Assembly (NCBI GenBank): GCA_003149555.1
Contig: QCWE01000002.1
Coordinates: 1-53,379 of the forward strand
Length of the DNA stretch: 53,379 nt
From: Candidatus Aquiluna sp. XM-24bin5
GTDB lineage: Bacteria > Actinomycetota > Actinomycetia > Actinomycetales > Microbacteriaceae
Reading direction: 5' to 3'
Position 1 is the stretch's first letter. The number at the start of each line of letters is the position of its first letter. The position numbers and the translations under genes are program-made. Below the pieces are notes generated by a model that ran no database searches, had not been told where the DNA came from, and saw only the letters and a list, made by a program, of their open reading frames with translations. Shown here piece by piece: positions 34,411-43,687 of the stretch.

Positions 34411-35664
34411 TTAGGAGTTGTATTCATGCCACGCCATATCTTGACCTCCCAATCCACCTTTCAAAACGCGCGTCGGTAGGCCGATCTCGTCCAAAAGGGC
34501 GAGAAATGGTATTGGATCAAGTTCCTCAACGTTTTTCATAGTCTTTACATCCCAATCGCCACTTGCGACCAACATCGCAGCGGCAACTGGAGGGACGCCC
34601 GCCGTGTAAGAAATGCCCTGACTTCCGACTTCTTCATAAGCCTCGGCGTGGTCAGCAACGTTGTAGACGAATAACTCAATATCCTTGTTATTTTTGGTTC
34701 CTTTGACCAGATCACCAATACATGTTTTCCCTGTATAATTCGGTGCAAGACTTGCAGGGTCCGGCAGGCACGCTTTAACGACCTTTAGAGGTACAACGGT
34801 TTGGCCTTCAGCAGTTGTCACGGGTTGCTCAGACAACAAGCCAATGTTTTTCAAAACATTAAAGACGTTTATATAATGATCGCCAAACCCCATCCAAAAT
34901 CTGACATCAGCTTGCGGGTAGTTTACCGCAAGGGAGTGTACTTCATCATGTCCAGATTGATATGCTTTTGAAGGTCCAACAACGGGAAGGTCCCAGGTTC
35001 TGCCGCTTTCGAACATTGATAGTTCTTTCCACGTTTGCTCCTCCCAATAATAGACTGTGCCGGTGAATTCTCTAAAATTGATCTCTGGGTCAAAGTTTGT
35101 GGCAAAGTACTTCCCGTGAGAGCCAGCATTGATATCGACAATATCGATGCTTTTTACGGCATCCATTTGGTCGATAGCAAAGCGAGCGTAGGCATTCACT
35201 ACGCCTGGGTCAAAGCCCGCGCCGAGGATCGCAGTTATCTTGTTCGCAGCGCAACTATCGCGCTTTTTCCACTCATAATTTGCGTACCAAGGTGGGGTTT
35301 CGCAAATCTTATCAGGTTCCTCATGAATTGCAGTATCTATATAGGCAGCACCTGTTTGGATACAGGCTTCAAGAACATACATGTTCACAAATGCTGAGCC
35401 AACATTAATAACAATTTCTGCCCCTGACTCACGAATAAGTCCCGCAACGGCTTCTGTATTTGTGGCGTCAACTTCATAAGAATTAAAAGCCCCAGGTATT
35501 TTCATGGCGCTTTTTGACATAACAGTTTCGATAATCGCGTCACATTTGGACTTCGTTCTGCTCGCAATGTGTAATGCGCCTAAGACATCATTATTTTGAG
35601 CGCATTTGTGCGCTACAACTTGAGCAACGCCACCTGCGCCAATAATAAGTACACCTTTTTTCAA
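34411..35664 (-). CDS. Carboxynorspermidine dehydrogenase (saccharopine dehydrogenase family)
   Basis: 417 residues. It condenses a diamine with aspartate semialdehyde and reduces the product with NADPH to carboxy(nor)spermidine. The Rossmann start is VLIIGAGGVAQVVAHKC, followed by the family blocks VINVGSAFVNMYVLEAC and AGFDPGVVNAYARFA, and a DIVDINAGSHGK stretch. The start is a TTG with AAAGGAGA 6 bases upstream, which is compelling. The next gene upstream (47 bases) is the matching decarboxylase. An intrinsic terminator follows. In alphaproteobacteria this pair makes spermidine or norspermidine. Confidence 0.92.
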   Translation of the reverse strand: MKKGVLIIGAGGVAQVVAHKCAQNNDVLGALHIASRTKSKCDAIIETVMSKSAMKIPGAFNSYEVDATNTEAVAGLIRESGAEIVINVGSAFVNMYVLEACIQTGAAYIDTAIHEEPDKICETPPWYANYEWKKRDSCAANKITAILGAGFDPGVVNAYARFAIDQMDAVKSIDIVDINAGSHGKYFATNFDPEINFREFTGTVYYWEEQTWKELSMFESGRTWDLPVVGPSKAYQSGHDEVHSLAVNYPQADVRFWMGFGDHYINVFNVLKNIGLLSEQPVTTAEGQTVVPLKVVKACLPDPASLAPNYTGKTCIGDLVKGTKNNKDIELFVYNVADHAEAYEEVGSQGISYTAGVPPVAAAMLVASGDWDVKTMKNVEELDPIPFLALLDEIGLPTRVLKGGLGGQDMAWHEYNS

Positions 35665-35711
35665 AACACGTCTCCTTTACGGTCAGTAGATGGCATTAGG
35701 ATAGAAAATCT

Positions 35712-36803
35712 TCACGATAGTGCTGTCGCAAAATCGTTATATGTGAATTCGCGCACTAGTCGTGTAGAGCCATCTAGTTCTCTGATGGCGATTGCTGGCA
35801 TTTGGACCCCATTAAACCAATTTTTCTTGACCATAGTATAGCCACCTGCATCTTGAAACGATAGTCGGTCACCGGGTTTCAGATCGCTATCGAAACGAAA
35901 TTCTCCAAAAATATCGCCTGCGAGACAAGATTTTCCACAAATCATCCAATTTCGTGTGCCGGTTTCGTCCATTTTTGCGTTTTCCCGATAGATCAGCAAA
36001 TCCAGCATGTGTGCTTCGATTGAGCTATCAACGATAGCAAGGTCTTTTCCGTTAAAAAGTGTATCCAAAACCGTGACTTCGAGTGTTGTGGAGTTTGTTA
36101 TAGCAGCTTCGCCTGGTTCGAGATAAATCTGAACTTCATGGTTTCCAGCAAAACGTTTGAGGCGGTTGGCGAGTTTATCTAAGGGATAATCTGTACCTGT
36201 AAAATGTATGCCACCACCAAGAGAAATCCATTTCATTTTTTTAATGAGATTTCCAAACTTTTGCTCAATATGGCATAGCATCTCGTCAAATCTATCATAG
36301 CTTTTATTTTCGCAGTTGTTGTGAAACATAAATCCACTGACCATATCTGCAACGGGCTCAATGTCTTCCAGTTTATGTTCGCCTAAGCGAGAAAATGGTC
36401 GCGATGGATCCGCGAGATCAAATCCTGATGTCGAAACGCCAGGATTGATGCGAAGACCACGAACATGGTTCTCACTCTCATGTGCAAAGCGTTTGAGTTG
36501 TTGCGCTGTGTTGAAAATAATTTTGTCGGATGCAGACACGACCTCGTTTATTTCTTCAGGTGCCCAAGCGACTGAATAGGCATGTGTTTCGCCTGGAAAT
36601 TTTTCCCTCCCAAGCTTTACTTCAAAAAGGGAGGATGACGTGGTTCCGTCCATATATTCTGACATCAAGTCGAATACGGACCAGGTGGCAAAGCACTTTA
36701 AGGCGAGAAGGGATTTGGCTCCAGACCGCTCTCGGAGCTGGGCGATTGCTTCTAGGTTGGGTAGAAGTCGAGCCTTGTCGATAAGATAGTATGGCGTCTG
36801 CAT
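35712..36803 (-). CDS. nspC: Carboxynorspermidine decarboxylase
   Basis: 363 residues from the ATG at 36803 (MQTPYYLIDKARLL is the usual N-terminus; an upstream ATG at 36839 would add 12 residues). This is a PLP-dependent alanine-racemase-fold decarboxylase. ALKCFATWSVF carries the PLP lysine, GLRINPGVS and WISLGGGIHFTG bind phosphate, EPGEA is the glycine loop, and CGKSCLAGDIFGEF carries the catalytic Cys of the opposite subunit. It releases CO2 to give spermidine or norspermidine. It lies first in a two-gene operon with the dehydrogenase. Polyamines of this kind influence biofilm control through c-di-GMP enzymes in Vibrio; a parallel here is only a suggestion. Confidence 0.94.
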   Translation of the reverse strand: MQTPYYLIDKARLLPNLEAIAQLRERSGAKSLLALKCFATWSVFDLMSEYMDGTTSSSLFEVKLGREKFPGETHAYSVAWAPEEINEVVSASDKIIFNTAQQLKRFAHESENHVRGLRINPGVSTSGFDLADPSRPFSRLGEHKLEDIEPVADMVSGFMFHNNCENKSYDRFDEMLCHIEQKFGNLIKKMKWISLGGGIHFTGTDYPLDKLANRLKRFAGNHEVQIYLEPGEAAITNSTTLEVTVLDTLFNGKDLAIVDSSIEAHMLDLLIYRENAKMDETGTRNWMICGKSCLAGDIFGEFRFDSDLKPGDRLSFQDAGGYTMVKKNWFNGVQMPAIAIRELDGSTRLVREFTYNDFATALS

Positions 36804-36925
36804 GCGTCGGGTGCCTTTCGCCTTTTGAAAAAATTGCATTGTCTTGGCTGTGCACAGCCCATCTATCGCGCTGTTTGCTGTATCGCAATCAGCAATGGCA
36901 TTTGGCTTGAAGTCATGTGTAGCAG

Positions 36926-37133
36926 TTGTGGGCCCTGTTTTGTAGTCAGCCTGATATCCAGCCGTTTATCCGTGACGTCATTATCCAGACTTGTGAAAAA
37001 GTGGACATCGACATCGTTCAAACCGCTGCCGGACCAAGGCCGTCAACTTTTGGGCATAGCTCTCGCTCAGGGCGTTTTGGCGCATGCTCATGTCCACATG
37101 TTGATGTCGGTCCCGCCCAAGCCATCCCTTTGA
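36926..37133 (+). pseudogene. Eroded IS200 TnpA fragment
   Basis: The plus strand encodes AHVHMLMSVPPKPSL, the HUH metal motif of IS200-type transposases, after a degenerate stretch. Frame changes and a lost C-terminal half show it is a dead remnant. The flank up to 37383 holds nothing else I recognise. Confidence 0.6.
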
Positions 37134-37383
37134 AATGTCATGTTGCGTACCACGTGGCGCTGAACTTGCCGTATCCAGATGGGGTTGCCCAACTTGCGCA
37201 AGTGGCATTAGTGTAGGCGCTTTTTGGCGCGCAAGTATGTCTTCACGACTTCCGCCACCGTGATGGGCGATATGCCATATAATGTTTCGCATGACATTCC
37301 TCCAACTGACGTCGCCGGGCTCGTTCGGTGCATCCCTCATTTGATCCGGGTTTGGAGATTGAGATCTGGTTCTTGAGGGCGGC

Positions 37384-38415
37384 TTATAGTTTGCCACTGG
37401 CAGAGAGAAGCACCGCGATCGGCCTGGTTGTTTTCAGCTCTGCAAAGACGAGGATCAAGCTCACAGTGAGCGGTACTGCGAGCAGCGCGCCAGGTAATCC
37501 CCAGAGAGTGCTCCAGAATGCCAAGGCGAGTAGGACAACGAATGGACTTAAGTTAAAGGCTCTCCCCATCATGCGTGGTTCCAAAAAAAACGCAACAAAG
37601 ATCTGCACAATTGTGAGTGTGATCATAACTGAGCCAGCCATTGATAAAGTGCCAAACTGTGCCAAGCTTAATAAGACAGGGAAAATGACTCCAATCATCG
37701 AGCCAATATATGGTATGTAATTTAGAAAAGCGATCAATACTGACCAAAATAGCGCGAACTCAATTCCAAAGAAAAGGAGCACTATAAAAGATAATGCGCC
37801 AAGGATCATATTTATAACAGTTTTGACAAAAAGATATTGTCCAATTCTTTCATTTATTCTCGAGAGCAGTTGGATGGCCCTCTCGCCAACATCGGCGTCA
37901 CCCATTGCGATCATGACTTTACGGGCCATGACGCCGCGTTCGGCTATGAAAAAGCTAGAGTAAAGAACAACAAGAAATAGCGTAACGCCGAACCCACGCA
38001 ACGATAGTAAGGCTGGGGTCATCCAGGCACGTACATCTATTTGGTCTAATGTGGCGCGCCGCAGATTTTCCCAAGTTGGCTCATTCTCAATCCCGAGAAT
38101 GCTGGCATTGTCGGTTATGAGTTGTTCTAAATTTGTTTCATATTGAGGTAAAATCGCAACAACTTGCACAAGGTTGTTGATCACCAAAATAAATAATAAA
38201 ATGACAACGATTGCAAAAAGAATTAAAATAAGGCCGCGCCGCGCCCATGCTGGCAAGCGGCCCAATATGGGCAAGGCTTGCATGCTTGCAGCTGCAGTAG
38301 ATAAAATATAAACGGAAATAACAGCCGCAAATACTGGAAGCAGTATCGGCTTGCCTATCCATAGCAGCCAGCCAAGCATTAAAGTGAGTGCTGTCGCGTA
38401 TGTTGCGCTGCGCAT
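37384..38415 (-). CDS. AI-2E-family (PerM/TqsA-like) membrane protein
   Basis: 343 residues with about eight transmembrane helices arranged as in the AI-2E family. An N-terminal pair (TALTLMLGWLLWIGKPILLP) is followed by a periplasmic helical stretch (ATLDQIDVRAWM). A C-terminal bundle has FLNYIPYIGSMIGVIFPVLL and the family closing block PFVVLLALAFWSTLWG, then GLPGALLAVPLTVSL. Members move autoinducer-2 or small solutes, or act as Na/H antiporters. The family is certain, the substrate is not. It stands alone, flanked by IS debris downstream. Confidence 0.9.
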   Translation of the reverse strand: MRSATYATALTLMLGWLLWIGKPILLPVFAAVISVYILSTAAASMQALPILGRLPAWARRGLILILFAIVVILLFILVINNLVQVVAILPQYETNLEQLITDNASILGIENEPTWENLRRATLDQIDVRAWMTPALLSLRGFGVTLFLVVLYSSFFIAERGVMARKVMIAMGDADVGERAIQLLSRINERIGQYLFVKTVINMILGALSFIVLLFFGIEFALFWSVLIAFLNYIPYIGSMIGVIFPVLLSLAQFGTLSMAGSVMITLTIVQIFVAFFLEPRMMGRAFNLSPFVVLLALAFWSTLWGLPGALLAVPLTVSLILVFAELKTTRPIAVLLSASGKL

Positions 38416-38803
38416 ATGCTGTCTGTGAGCCTTATTCGTTCTGGTTTGTCCCTATCACGGAACGTTCGCTGCGCAGTGTCAATCTCTTGCGGGGTAGACT
38501 TGCAACTTTTGCTGTAGATTTCGGAAGCGTTGGCCTTCAGATGTGCAGGGCCACTTTGCTGGTGTTTGCGTGTGCTTGTAGCCTATGCTCAGGTCGCCCA
38601 TGATGTTGTGATCTCATGAGCGAACACGGCGTCGTTGTAGCGTTGGCAAAACCGATGTGCGGATTGGGTTGGCGTTGCTCTGCAGGCCTGAGCTACTTGT
38701 GCTAACTTAGTTCTTTATAAAACCATAAAACATCAAGCGTGGATAAATTGCTAAGCATATTGATTATTATAGTTGAAAAATGCTGGAGATTATATCTCAA
38801 AAA
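38416..38803. other. Intergenic region, no gene seen
   Basis: Upstream of the AI-2E-type gene and downstream of the coiled-coil gene, both on the minus strand. No hairpin with a T-run, no family-like frame. Confidence 0.4.
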
Positions 38804-39358
38804 TCAATGTTCTGCCGTATCAAGCATGTGTAGGTTAACTGGATCTTCGAGATAGAGAACCTCGCGCCCATTAAATTGTTTGATCGAAGTCCTGCTTTTG
38901 AGTTTTGAGCGGGCAACAAGCTTATCTCTCTGAGATAAAATATGTGCGAATGAAGCGGTCACATCGTGGAGTTGTTTCTCCAAGCGGTCTCCTCGTGCCT
39001 GAGCATGTTCAAGCTGATATTGCATAAAGTTAACTTGATCTTTTAGGCTTGAGCGCTCCTGTTTTGTTATTTCTAGAGCAACCGCCAATTCCAGTTCTCG
39101 TCTTTCAGCTGCGTTGAGCTTTTGGGAGAGGCCTGTTAATAAAGTATCTTGGTCAGCTGACTTGGGTGCAAAGTAGCGTATGACATTGACCGCATCCTCA
39201 AGAGTGAGAGCTTCGTCACATTCTGAAATTTTCAGAATAGCCATGCTTACACGTAAAAAGGCGCTCGAACGCCCTAAGGCGTGAGCCAGTTCATCAACCG
39301 GGAAGGTTAAGGACATGTGTTCGGCTGCATCATCTGTCTTGTCCATCTCGGTCACCAT
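38804..39358 (-). CDS. Coiled-coil protein of unknown function
   Basis: 184 residues, no signal or membrane segment. The N-terminal ~70 residues (FPVDELAHALGRSSAFLRVSM, LTLEDAVNVIRYF) look like a small helical, possibly MerR-like DNA-binding fold. Residues 75-145 form a continuous coiled coil (LSQKLNAAERRELELAVALE, DRLEKQLHDVTASFAHIL). The C-terminus is basic, then ends with NLHMLDTAEH. I do not recognise a family. The architecture of HTH plus coiled coil suggests a DNA- or partner-binding regulator. The internal ATG at 39346 is an equally good start. Confidence 0.6.
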   Translation of the reverse strand: MVTEMDKTDDAAEHMSLTFPVDELAHALGRSSAFLRVSMAILKISECDEALTLEDAVNVIRYFAPKSADQDTLLTGLSQKLNAAERRELELAVALEITKQERSSLKDQVNFMQYQLEHAQARGDRLEKQLHDVTASFAHILSQRDKLVARSKLKSRTSIKQFNGREVLYLEDPVNLHMLDTAEH

Positions 39359-39798
39359 ATTGGGACCAGCTATCTACTGCAAACACTGTGACATATTTCC
39401 GAGTGCATTTCTCGCAGCGCATAGATTGTGCATCCAGCGCGGACTTATGACAGGCGGATCAGAGGACCCTCTTCGGCGCCTTGTTGCCTACACTTGGTGT
39501 TGACTGCACTGTTATGTGTGCGGCCATGGGCGGATTTTTGAACCGGTGCGTGCAGTTTGGTAACACTATTATCGACCTTTGGCGCATGAGTGCGCGGGTC
39601 ACAAAGCTCAGATCCGTGTCACTCATTTAACCAGCTGCAGCCCTCCTTGACATCCCGAGTACAAAAACGGTGTGGTGAAGTGGTTTGCGGAGAGCGTACC
39701 TCTGAAGATCAAGAGATTGTTTGGTCATGTTCAGAGGGAAAGCACGTCGTGCGATTGACTGAACTTCAACCCTTGGTTGCTTGGTGTAAAAATTTTCA
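39359..39798. other. Divergent intergenic region
   Basis: Between the minus-strand coiled-coil gene and the GGDEF-EAL gene. A 70-residue plus-strand frame (39590-39802) has no family resemblance. No structured RNA was recognised. Confidence 0.4.
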
Positions 39799-39826
39799 TT
39801 GAATGCGTGCTCTCGTGCGCTATGAT
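39799..39826 (+). promoter_or_regulatory. Candidate promoter of the GGDEF-EAL gene
   Basis: TTGAAT at 39799-39804 and TATGAT at 39821-39826 with a 16-base spacer. The predicted start of transcription, about 39833, leaves a leader of roughly 20 bases before the ATG at 39854. Confidence 0.4.
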
Positions 39827-39853
39827 CTTAAGCAGTAATGGATTAAAAATCTG

Positions 39854-41212
39854 ATGACTGATAATTTAAATTTATATAAATCAGTGAGCCAGACATCTAT
39901 TCTGGAGGAAAATGTCTCTTTGAGAAAGGAGGTGGAGGTATTAAAGCAGCGCCTCAACTACGATCGCCTGACGAAGACACTGTCGAAGTCTGGTTTTTTT
40001 AGCTATTTTGAAGAAAACGCCAATATTGGGGATGTGCTATATTTTATCGATATAGATGATTTTAAAAGCGTCAATGATTTTTATGGTCACCATATTGGCG
40101 ATCGCCTCCTATCTGAGATCGCCAAGGACTTGATGTCCAGCGTTGGTTCTGTTGGAGGGGTTGGTCGTTTGGCCGGTGATGAATTTCTTATTCTGATGCC
40201 AGGCCGCCACTTTTCTGATCCAAATGACTTTGCAAATTTTCTCTGTAGGACCGCGGCAACATCGAGTGTAAGAGTTGACGGTGTTTCAATCGCACGTACA
40301 ATATCAATTGGTTTTGTCGTTCTGGATAAAATTGTGGACCCTGAGCATGTTGTTGTAAACGCAAATAGTGCTCTTCGGCTTGCTAAGCTGTCAGGGAAAA
40401 AGCAAGCTAGAAAGTTTTGTGGTAAGCATAAATGTGCGAGCTACAGAAAACCTTCTGTGGATGAATTAAGACTTGGATTGCAAAAAGACGAGATAAGTTA
40501 CTTTCTTCAACCAATTTTTGACGTCACGTCTAACACATGTATTGGGTACGAAGCTCTTTTAAGATGGAGCCGAGAGAATGGTGAGGTGCTAGGGCCGGAG
40601 CACTTTCTAGATCAAATGACTGCAGCTTATAATTTTGATACGAAACCACCTCTTGCAGCAGCACATAGAGTTGCAGACTGGGTCACGGTTGCACAAAAAA
40701 AGAAGATTTCATTTAATATTTCATCAGCATTTTTGTCCCAGTTTATAAGTGAAGGACCTGGTTGGATAAGTGAGATTGTTGGCCAAGCCCCTCATGACAT
40801 GGTTATTTTCGAGCTGGTTGAAACGATTGTTGATGGTGATAATAAAAAAATGTCTAATGCTGTAGCAAAGCTTCGTGAGTTGGGGATTTGTATTGCATTA
40901 GATGATTTTGGTATTGGCCATTCGACTTTGCATCGTCTTCATTTGGTGCCCGTGGATTACGTAAAAGTAGACCGGCATTTTCTTCATGCTGCAGGGATAT
41001 CAGATCGTGGTAAATGCATATTGCAGAGTATCATCGATCTTATCCATATCAGTGGGGCGGCAGCGATTGTAGAAGGTGTAGAAGATGAATATCATCTTGA
41101 TTTGGTGAAATCTTGCGGTGCAGCTTATGGTCAGGGCTTTTTTCTTGGTAAACCTGGCCCGATTTCAGCATGGGATGTGTCAGATCCCGATCGTCCTGTT
41201 CTGGTACGATAG
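39854..41212 (+). CDS. GGDEF-EAL c-di-GMP enzyme (soluble)
   Basis: 452 residues. A short N-terminal coiled coil (EENVSLRKEVEVLKQRL) precedes a GGDEF domain with FIDIDDFKSVNDFYGHHIGD and the active-site variant RLAGDEFLIL (AGDEF, usually active); no RxxD inhibitory site. The EAL domain keeps every metal and substrate residue expected: YEALLRW, N in FNISSAF, E in FELVET, LDDFGIG, KVDRHF, VEGVED and GQGFFLGKP. It could make or degrade c-di-GMP; the intact EAL set favours phosphodiesterase activity. No membrane or signal segment. Regulation would come from the N-terminal coil or partners. Confidence 0.92.
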   Translation: MTDNLNLYKSVSQTSILEENVSLRKEVEVLKQRLNYDRLTKTLSKSGFFSYFEENANIGDVLYFIDIDDFKSVNDFYGHHIGDRLLSEIAKDLMSSVGSVGGVGRLAGDEFLILMPGRHFSDPNDFANFLCRTAATSSVRVDGVSIARTISIGFVVLDKIVDPEHVVVNANSALRLAKLSGKKQARKFCGKHKCASYRKPSVDELRLGLQKDEISYFLQPIFDVTSNTCIGYEALLRWSRENGEVLGPEHFLDQMTAAYNFDTKPPLAAAHRVADWVTVAQKKKISFNISSAFLSQFISEGPGWISEIVGQAPHDMVIFELVETIVDGDNKKMSNAVAKLRELGICIALDDFGIGHSTLHRLHLVPVDYVKVDRHFLHAAGISDRGKCILQSIIDLIHISGAAAIVEGVEDEYHLDLVKSCGAAYGQGFFLGKPGPISAWDVSDPDRPVLVR

Positions 41213-41452
41213 AAGCTCTATAAAGCGTTTGTGGGCCATCACTCGTATGCCGTGCAAAGACTGGTGCATGCCAGACGTCTTTTTGTGTGTGAGAACATAC
41301 GTTATCGTCAATTTGGTCCACATATGTGAGTTTGAGCACGGTCAAATAAGACTTGTCGCGCCCTGCCCTTTTGAGGGTTGGAATTTTCAACAAGGACAAA
41401 TTTTTTAAAGGAGTTTCTTCGCCGAATGCTGTTTAAATGAAGCAATCACGTC

Positions 41453-41566
41453 TCAAAATGCCTGGTCCAGAACTTCACCGGCTCGCTGAACGTCTCGTCC
41501 AATGCCCTTGGTTGTCTCACACGCTGATACAGCACTCAGTAACAGGAGCATAGCAAAAACTCTCAC
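41453..41566 (-). CDS. Entericidin-like small lipoprotein
   Basis: A 37-residue frame. It starts GTG and reads MRVFAMLLLLSAVSAC, an ideal lipoprotein signal with lipobox V-S-A-C at residues 13-16. The mature part ETTKGIGRDVQRAGEVLDQAF matches the entericidin A/B pattern (C-x-T-x-x-G-x-G-x-D-x-x-x-A-G). GAAGGA lies upstream, about 11 bases from the start. Entericidins are tiny outer-membrane lipoproteins linked to toxin/antidote-like lysis in E. coli, but in alphaproteobacteria they are mostly of unknown role. It stands alone between two c-di-GMP genes. Confidence 0.82.
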   Translation of the reverse strand: MRVFAMLLLLSAVSACETTKGIGRDVQRAGEVLDQAF

Positions 41567-42045
41567 GGTGGGTTTATTCCTTCAGTTCCGACTGGTGTTT
41601 TTTTAAGTCAAGCATTTGCAGATATATCATGACATATTGTGTTTATTCAATCTTGTCTCGTCAAAACTATTTTTGTGGTCTAGGCTGATTAGGAATCGTG
41701 GTGAGGCTGCTGTGCTCGCGTCTCATCCTGAGCATGTCTCTTCTCACCTCACTGCGGTTCACCGTTTTAGCCGTGGGATACACCTTCTTAACCAAAGGTC
41801 GCAATGTCCGCACGGCACAATCCATCCCTCTCCCGCAGTCCCTTTTTTGCGTCTAAGCTGAAATATTGGATGGAAAAGTTATAGATACCCCGTCTGCACT
41901 ATATGCGCTTTTCCAAGCCCCTGCCCTTTGTTAAATTATACCAATTCAAAGCCAGGCGGAAGATTTTATTCAGTCATCTGAGCCGATAGGGTATTTTACT
42001 GCTGTGTGCGGTGATCGGTCACCGAATGCCCATTCTACCAAGTAT
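41567..42045. other. Intergenic region, no gene seen
   Basis: Upstream of the entericidin-like gene and downstream of the PAS-GGDEF gene (both minus strand). Frames of up to 81 codons have no family resemblance. Confidence 0.4.
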
Positions 42046-42993
42046 TTATCTTACGACCGCTATGTGTCGCCCAAGCGATTTTGCCTGATATAGCGCCTCA
42101 TCCAGTCTATGATAAAGATCGTGAAAGCCAGTGATACTGCCATCTAGTTTGGTAAAGCCAGCACTTACTCCAATTTTTTGAATGGTTCTGTCGATTTTGC
42201 AATCCAAGCATATCTGCTCAAAATCAGATTTTAATCTATCAAAGAAATCTATTGGACTGATTTGACGCTCTAATTGGATGAGACCTAAGAATTCATCACC
42301 ACCCATTCGTCCAAAGTGTTGCACAGACGAAGACAGCATGCGAGATATGTCTGCAGTTTGTTTAAGCACTTGATCGCCCACTAAATGTCCATAATTGTCG
42401 TTGATTGCTTTGAAATGATCCAAGTCCAAAAGCATTGCATATGTCCGACCGTCTAATCGAGAGCTGCCTGAAAGAGCTTCTTTAACCTGAGTAATAATTG
42501 CTGCGCGACTGAGTGCGCCAGTTAAAAAGTCAGTGTCCAATGCCTGCCTTAGTTGAGTGTTTGCTGTAGCCAGGCTCGCGTTTTGCCGCTCAAGGTTTGA
42601 ATGAAGCTGACGCAATTCTGTTACATCGGTTTGGACACTGATGAATCCACCGTCTGGCAAACGCCGGTCTGTTGTCTTAATCCAGCGGCCATCTGTTAGA
42701 TGGACGAAAAAAGAACCCCGCAAGTGTTTGCGATATTCAGCTTTCCTTGCGAGATAACCCTCTCCATCTCCAAGGTCATCACCAATGGCTACATTTCCTT
42801 TTTCGATGTCGATTCGACCCAATTCTGAAAAGTGGACTCCAATGGAAAGTTCGTCATCTGTGTATGTATACAGGTCCTTAAAAGATTTATTCCAGTATGC
42901 AAGCCCACCATTTTTGTCATAAACGACGACGGCCTCTTCTACATGATCCAAAATTATTTGCCATGTAGAGTCAGATAAATTGTTGAACTTCAT
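42046..42993 (-). CDS. PAS-GGDEF diguanylate cyclase
   Basis: 315 residues, soluble. An N-terminal PAS domain (~10-125) with ILDHVEEAVVVYDKNGGLAY, W-N-K-S-F near residue 34 and SVQTDVTELRQL at the end. A coiled-coil linker (LHSNLERQNASLATANTQLR) leads to GGDEF with MLLDLDHFKAINDNYGHLVGD and FGRMGGDEFLGL. The usual RxxD inhibitory site is absent (SSVQHFGRM before GGDEF), so product feedback should be weak. The signal sensed by PAS cannot be told. The gene is transcribed alone. Confidence 0.92.
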   Translation of the reverse strand: MKFNNLSDSTWQIILDHVEEAVVVYDKNGGLAYWNKSFKDLYTYTDDELSIGVHFSELGRIDIEKGNVAIGDDLGDGEGYLARKAEYRKHLRGSFFVHLTDGRWIKTTDRRLPDGGFISVQTDVTELRQLHSNLERQNASLATANTQLRQALDTDFLTGALSRAAIITQVKEALSGSSRLDGRTYAMLLDLDHFKAINDNYGHLVGDQVLKQTADISRMLSSSVQHFGRMGGDEFLGLIQLERQISPIDFFDRLKSDFEQICLDCKIDRTIQKIGVSAGFTKLDGSITGFHDLYHRLDEALYQAKSLGRHIAVVR

Positions 42994-43674
42994 AAGGTGG
43001 ATCCAGTCATGGAATATTTACAGTATTTTTTGTATAGTTTTTTCAATTGCCTCAATGGCACGTCGTTTTCTGGGGCGCTCAAGAGTTTGATTACAAAGTG
43101 AATTCGACATTGCCCGAGTGGCGTACAGTCCGATACCAAAATTGCTTGAATCTGTCTATGTGCCAAGCTGTTTTTGGTTTTACCTGTGTCTGTGATCGGG
43201 CTGACGGCGCGAGTTAAACGTACCACGTCACGACGCGGCCGATTTACAGCTTAGCGGCGGTGTTTTTCAGCGCATCGGGTATACTTTTCAGTCGCTTTTG
43301 TTCTGTATCCGCGTCAGTGTGAGGGAACTGGCTTATGATCACTGCAATACGACACCGTTAGGGACAGAGGCTGTTATCACGGTTATTTCGTGATCTGGGT
43401 CACCAAGTGCCGTTTCAAAATGCCCACAGGTACCGCTGACATCAGATTGGACTGGCTGATCGCTATCATCAAGCTTGTGTATCGCCAAAAGGCTGCTGTC
43501 CCAACTGAACTGCGCTTTCTCGACCTCCAGATACAAACCGCGGTCGACATCGGTGCTGTTACCTTACTGAGAACTTCCGCTCTCTTGGCAAACTATGACA
43601 CATGCCCTCAGCCGTTATATGCCGCGTGATTTAAATGCATACAATCAAGTCATGCCAGTACAATCAACAGGTTA
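42994..43674. other. Intergenic region with IS200 debris
   Basis: Between the PAS-GGDEF gene and IS630. A degenerate IS200 TnpA N-terminus (YHGYFVIWVTKCRFKMP) is readable on the plus strand at about 43369-43420. The rest shows no gene. Confidence 0.45.
43366..43480 (+). pseudogene. Eroded IS200 TnpA N-terminal fragment
   Basis: CYHGYFVIWVTKCRFKM resembles the family opening (C-x-Y-H-x-V-x-x-x-x-K-Y-R). The HUH motif and everything after is gone. Confidence 0.5.
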
Positions 43675-43687
43675 GAGCGTGTTGCGT

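Noticed and set aside
36981..37397. 138-codon minus-strand frame
   Set aside because: Antisense to an eroded IS200 fragment and without recognisable content.
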